Source: Rhodothermales bacterium (GTDB taxonomy: Bacteria > Bacteroidota > Rhodothermia > Rhodothermales > UBA10348). From it: DNA of 9,662 bases. The stretch is taken from NCBI GenBank assembly GCA_013003255.1, contig JABDJZ010000171.1, positions 1 through 9,662 on the forward strand, read 5' to 3'. Below are positions 7,055 to 9,662 of the stretch, in pieces; positions within the stretch are counted from its first letter, which is position 1, and each line of letters opens with the position of its first letter. A model generated the notes under the pieces. That model was not told the DNA's origin. It saw only the letters and a program-made list of their open reading frames with translations, and searched no databases. A program made the position numbers and the translations under genes.

Positions 7055-7501
7055 TTACCGTCCGCTCAGTCCGCGAAGTACCTTCAGCCGCGTTTCGCCG
7101 TTGGCGCCCGCAACCGAGAGGACGGCGCGCGTGCGAATCTGGTGCTCAACGTCCGCTTCTTCCGCCACCAGGGCCACGAAGGCGCGCTCGCGGTCGGCCA
7201 GTTCCTCGAACAGGGAGTCGCCGAGCTTCAGGCTGCCAGGTTCGATGTCCGTACCGCTGTAGGCAACGCCGCCGCAGCTGTAGACCACTTCGCAGAGCTT
7301 GCCGATATCGCCCCGCATGATCCGTAGCGACCCATGAATCTCATCGGCGGCCGTGCCACCGAGGCGCGCTGCGGCATCCTCGTAGAAGTGCATCAGCCCG
7401 GTGAGCTCCATGATGACCGGATTGATCCGCTCGATGGTTTCCGGGCGGTCAATGGTCCGTCCGGCCCAGCCCTTGTTGAGGAGAATATCCTTGATACCCA
7501 T
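7055..7501 (-). CDS. Uncharacterised 148-residue protein between trpE and trpS
   Basis: I do not recognise this protein. It has no signal peptide or membrane segment, so it is probably cytoplasmic. It appears mostly helical: likely helices span about 20-47, 51-76 and 94-124, the last rich in Glu and Ala. A hinge-like CGGVAYSGTD (76-85) follows the second helix. Cys70 and Cys76 (C-x5-C) flank VVYS. Acidic and His residues are scattered (HFYED 38-42, DEIH 53-56, EEADVEH 114-120), but no full ferritin-like pair of ExxH motifs is visible. It starts at ATG 7501, 15 bases after the trpE stop, and ends 3 bases before the trpS start, in the same frame as trpS. The packed position and intact frame argue for a real gene. 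A structural or regulatory role linked to TrpE or TrpS is only a guess. Confidence 0.85.
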   Translation of the reverse strand: MGIKDILLNKGWAGRTIDRPETIERINPVIMELTGLMHFYEDAAARLGGTAADEIHGSLRIMRGDIGKLCEVVYSCGGVAYSGTDIEPGSLKLGDSLFEELADRERAFVALVAEEADVEHQIRTRAVLSVAGANGETRLKVLRGLSGR

Positions 7502-7516
7502 GATGAAGCTTTTTGC

Positions 7517-9010
7517 TTAAAGCAGCTCTCCCGCTGCAAGGTGAATGGCCTGCTTGAGCGCCCGCGCCTTGTTCAGGGTCTCCTGATATTCGGCGGAGGG
7601 ATTACTGTCAGCCACGATGCCGGCTCCCGCCTGCACGAAGATCGCATCGTCCCGTACAACCATGGTCCGAATCGTGATGCAGGTGTCCAGATTACCCGAA
7701 AAATCAAGATATCCAACGGCCCCGGCGTAGGGACCCCGCCGTGTGGGCTCCAGCGCGTCGATGATCTCCATCGCGCGAACCTTGGGCGCGCCGCTGACCG
7801 TGCCGGCCGGAAAACAGGCTTCCAGCGCATCGATCGGACCCTGCTTCTCAGACAGGACGCCGCTCACGGCCGAGACTATGTGCATGACGTGCGAGTAGCG
7901 TTCGATGAACGCGTAGCGGTCCACCGTCACGCTGCCGAATGAACAGACCCGGCCCAAATCGTTGCGACCCAGATCCACGAGCATCAGGTGCTCGGCGCGC
8001 TCCTTGGGGTCTGCCAGCAGTTCCCGCTCAAAGGCCCCGTCGGCCTCAGGGTCCTCACCGCGCGGTCTGGTCCCGGCGATGGGAAGCACTTCGGCCTTCT
8101 CGCCCTCAACCCGCACAAGCACTTCGGGAGATGAGCCGATGAGCGCGAAGTCCGAGAACTCCAGGTAGAACAGGTACGGGGAGGGATTGACCTGGCGAAG
8201 GGCCCGGTAAAGATTGAAGCGGTCGCCCCGGAAGGGCAGGTGGAACCGTTGGGACAGGACCACCTGGAAAATGTCGCCTTCGTAGATGTGTCGTTTTGCC
8301 GTTTCTACGGCTGCCTCGAAATCAGCCTGGTCGAAGTTGGAGGACATCTCGCCGACCAGGGTCACTGATTCAGAGGGACCCCGGGAGGGTCGGCTCAGAC
8401 GCTCCGCCAGGCGGTCGATGCGCTCCAGGGCCTGATCGTACGCAGCCCCGAGGTCCGAGTCCGGCTCGACGAATACACCGGACATCAGGACGATCTGGTG
8501 CTTGACGTGGTCAAATGCCGCCACCGTGTCGTAGAGGCACCAGATGGAATCCGGCAGTCCGAGGTCATCTGGAGGCGCGTCCGGTAGATCCTCGATGAGT
8601 CGGACGGTATCGTAGGAGCCGTAGCCAACGGCGCCCATGGTCAGGCGGGGGAGGCCGGGCAGGCGGACTTCTTTGTGCTGCTCAGTCTCCTGTCGGAGCG
8701 TCTGGAAAATGGTTTGCTGGCGCGATTCAACCTGACCCGTGGCGGTCTCCTGGACCTCCACAGGCGCACCCTTCCCTCGGATGACCCGGTACGGATCCCT
8801 CCCGAGGAAGGAATAGCGAGCCAGCTTTTCACCTCCTTCCACGCTCTCCAGAAGGAACGCGTACTCCGCCCCATCCCGAAGGGCCAGGTAGGCCGACACC
8901 GGCGTCAGGAGGTCCGCACTCACCCGCCGGTGCAGCGGAATGATCAGACGTTCCTCACCGGCCTCGCGCTGCGCGCGAACCAGATCTGTCAGTTCATCGA
9001 GGGTCAGCAT
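7517..9010 (-). CDS. trpE: Anthranilate synthase component I
   Basis: TrpE converts chorismate and ammonia to anthranilate, the committed step, in complex with TrpG. The protein is 497 residues, a full-length, non-fused component I. The N-terminal regulatory domain has LLES at 53-56 followed ten residues later by Ser67 in ARYS (the LLES-x10-S motif). NPSPY (275-279) supplies the other part of the known tryptophan site, so feedback inhibition is expected. The chorismate-binding domain has PIAGTRPRG (310-318), DLGRNDLGRV (346-355), FPAGTVSGAPK (400-410) and QAGAGIVADS (460-469). PabB and isochorismate synthases share these C-terminal motifs, but the LLES site and the trp context favour TrpE. 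The ATG at 9010 fits the family N-terminus; no Shine-Dalgarno is seen, and the region just upstream is C-rich. Confidence 0.97.
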   Translation of the reverse strand: MLTLDELTDLVRAQREAGEERLIIPLHRRVSADLLTPVSAYLALRDGAEYAFLLESVEGGEKLARYSFLGRDPYRVIRGKGAPVEVQETATGQVESRQQTIFQTLRQETEQHKEVRLPGLPRLTMGAVGYGSYDTVRLIEDLPDAPPDDLGLPDSIWCLYDTVAAFDHVKHQIVLMSGVFVEPDSDLGAAYDQALERIDRLAERLSRPSRGPSESVTLVGEMSSNFDQADFEAAVETAKRHIYEGDIFQVVLSQRFHLPFRGDRFNLYRALRQVNPSPYLFYLEFSDFALIGSSPEVLVRVEGEKAEVLPIAGTRPRGEDPEADGAFERELLADPKERAEHLMLVDLGRNDLGRVCSFGSVTVDRYAFIERYSHVMHIVSAVSGVLSEKQGPIDALEACFPAGTVSGAPKVRAMEIIDALEPTRRGPYAGAVGYLDFSGNLDTCITIRTMVVRDDAIFVQAGAGIVADSNPSAEYQETLNKARALKQAIHLAAGELL

Positions 9011-9062
9011 AGGCTGCGAAGGGGAGGGGAGTGCCCGGAATCAGGAAAGGTCCGCCAGCGCG
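9011..9062 (-). other. mscS-trpE intergenic gap, possible trp leader
   Basis: These 52 bases precede trpE. Read on the minus strand they end in a pyrimidine-rich run, CTCCCCTCCCCTTC, about 8 bases before the ATG. There is no Shine-Dalgarno sequence, no Trp-codon leader peptide, no T-box element, no strong hairpin with a U run, and no TTG/TAnnTTTG promoter pair. The only inverted repeat I noticed is a weak 4-bp CGGA/TCCG. The operon promoter may therefore lie inside or upstream of the channel gene. Confidence 0.45.
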
Positions 9063-9662
9063 TCACGAACCTTCAGCTGTCGGTGACTTCCGGATGTCGA
9101 TCGACGGGTGGGCGAAGCGAATGTTGCCGTGCGCCTTGAAAGCATCCAGTACCGATATGGTCAAGGCGTGTTCGGTGCCACGCCGTTTGCGCACTTCGCA
9201 CAGGTATCGCAGTACCAGCTCAACGCCGTCCGGACGGACCCGGACATAGACAAAAGGCGTCAGGATCCCGTAGTGGATCAGGAACTCCCGCGACATCTGG
9301 TGGATCTCTGAGGCGGCCTGCTGTTCCACGATCGAAGCGCTCTCGTCAGCAAAATCGCGGAGGATGTCCTGTGCCGCCTTCCAGTCGCTGTCGAACGTCA
9401 CCGTGAAGTGCAGCTCGTTCCAGATGAAGTTGAAGCCGCGGTTGTAGTTGTGGACGGAATGGAGCCACACCCACGCGTTCGGAACGTGCGTGATACGGCC
9501 CGTGCTCTGGTCTGCTTCGACCCAGGCGCGGGTTTCCATCAGGGTGGTACGCAGCAGTCGGATGTCGATGACATCCCCATGGGTGCCTCCGATCTCGATC
9601 CGTTCGCCCACGCGGTAGTCGTTCATGGTGACAAGCCTCAGCCAGCCCGCGATGGACAGGAG
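9063..9662 (-). CDS. MscS-family mechanosensitive channel, C-terminal part (5' end outside window)
   Basis: Small-conductance mechanosensitive channels open on membrane tension to release solutes during osmotic downshock. About 199 C-terminal residues are visible. The frame is open to the right edge, and LLSIAGWLRLVT precedes the Met coded at 9626. That stretch looks like the end of the pore-lining TM3 helix, so Met9626 is internal and not the start. Next come the beta domain RVGERIEIGGTHGDVIDI, the conserved THVPNAWVW segment, and VHNYNRGFNFIWNE, typical of one MscS subfamily. The alpha/beta cage domain follows, with VTFDSDWKAAQDIL, and a short polar tail ends at TGA. It lies upstream of trpE on the same strand, separated by 52 bases. 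It has no known link to tryptophan synthesis but could carry the operon promoter. Confidence 0.88.
   Translation of the reverse strand, partial: LLSIAGWLRLVTMNDYRVGERIEIGGTHGDVIDIRLLRTTLMETRAWVEADQSTGRITHVPNAWVWLHSVHNYNRGFNFIWNELHFTVTFDSDWKAAQDILRDFADESASIVEQQAASEIHQMSREFLIHYGILTPFVYVRVRPDGVELVLRYLCEVRKRRGTEHALTISVLDAFKAHGNIRFAHPSIDIRKSPTAEGS

Noticed and set aside
6023..7327. A 434-codon open frame on the plus strand
   Set aside because: It runs antisense through trpS and most of the unknown ORF. Its translation is rich in Arg, His, Val and Gly with no recognisable motif, as expected for a shadow frame in GC-rich DNA.
7055..7501. Ferritin-like di-iron protein as identity of the unknown ORF
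   Set aside because: The helical pattern and scattered Glu/His invite the idea, but the required Glu and ExxH pairs are not visible at the right spacing.
9011..9062. G-quadruplex or terminator in the G-rich plus-strand tract before trpE
   Set aside because: There are only two adjacent G runs of sufficient length, and no stem followed by a T run on either strand.
9063..9626. A complete 187-residue protein starting at the Met coded at 9626
   Set aside because: The frame stays open to the window edge, and the codons upstream of 9626 encode a hydrophobic MscS pore-helix-like stretch. The Met is internal and the gene is truncated by the edge.
1..9662. CRISPR array, insertion sequence, tRNA/rRNA genes, phage or defence genes
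   Set aside because: No spaced repeats, inverted terminal repeats, transposase motifs or RNA gene signatures were seen. The window is packed with co-directional housekeeping genes.

Overview
The window comes from a GC-rich bacterium (roughly 60% GC by eye). It is almost entirely one leftward (minus-strand) gene cluster for tryptophan biosynthesis. Three things suggest a high-GC member of the Bacteroidota/Rhodothermota, such as a Rhodothermales- or Salinibacter-like organism. First, the core order is trpE..G-D-C-F-B-A with separate trpE and trpG genes. Second, Shine-Dalgarno sequences are weak or absent before most starts. Third, the last gene encodes a lipoprotein that looks like DUF4837, a family I know from Bacteroidota. 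The lineage is an inference and could not be checked here.

Read in the direction of transcription (right to left), the layout is as follows. The 3' part of an MscS-type mechanosensitive channel gene enters from the right edge (9662-9063). A 52-base gap follows, then trpE (9010-7517). Next come an unrecognised 148-residue ORF (7501-7055) and trpS, tryptophanyl-tRNA synthetase (7051-6053). The block trpG (6042-5458), trpD (5461-4433), trpC (4431-3625), trpF (3628-2969), trpB (2972-1785) and trpA (1785-964) follows. The cluster ends with a putative lipoprotein (925-1), which is cut by the left edge. No gene is convincing on the plus strand, and the largest non-coding gap is only 52 bases.

Together the seven trp genes encode every step from chorismate to tryptophan. 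TrpE/TrpG make anthranilate, TrpD adds the phosphoribosyl group, TrpF isomerises, TrpC closes the indole ring, and TrpA/TrpB make tryptophan. TrpS then charges tRNA-Trp with the product. From trpG to trpA the genes overlap by 1-4 bases or lie 1 base apart, so translational coupling is likely. TrpE carries an intact LLES-x10-S motif, so feedback inhibition by tryptophan is expected. I see no leader peptide, attenuator or T-box in the short gap before trpE.

Most of the window is ordinary core metabolism, and I see no sign of a new defence or mobile system. The points worth a second look are the unknown ORF between trpE and trpS, the inclusion of trpS in the operon, a Glu in place of the catalytic Asp of TrpA, and the non-ATG starts of trpS, trpD and trpF.
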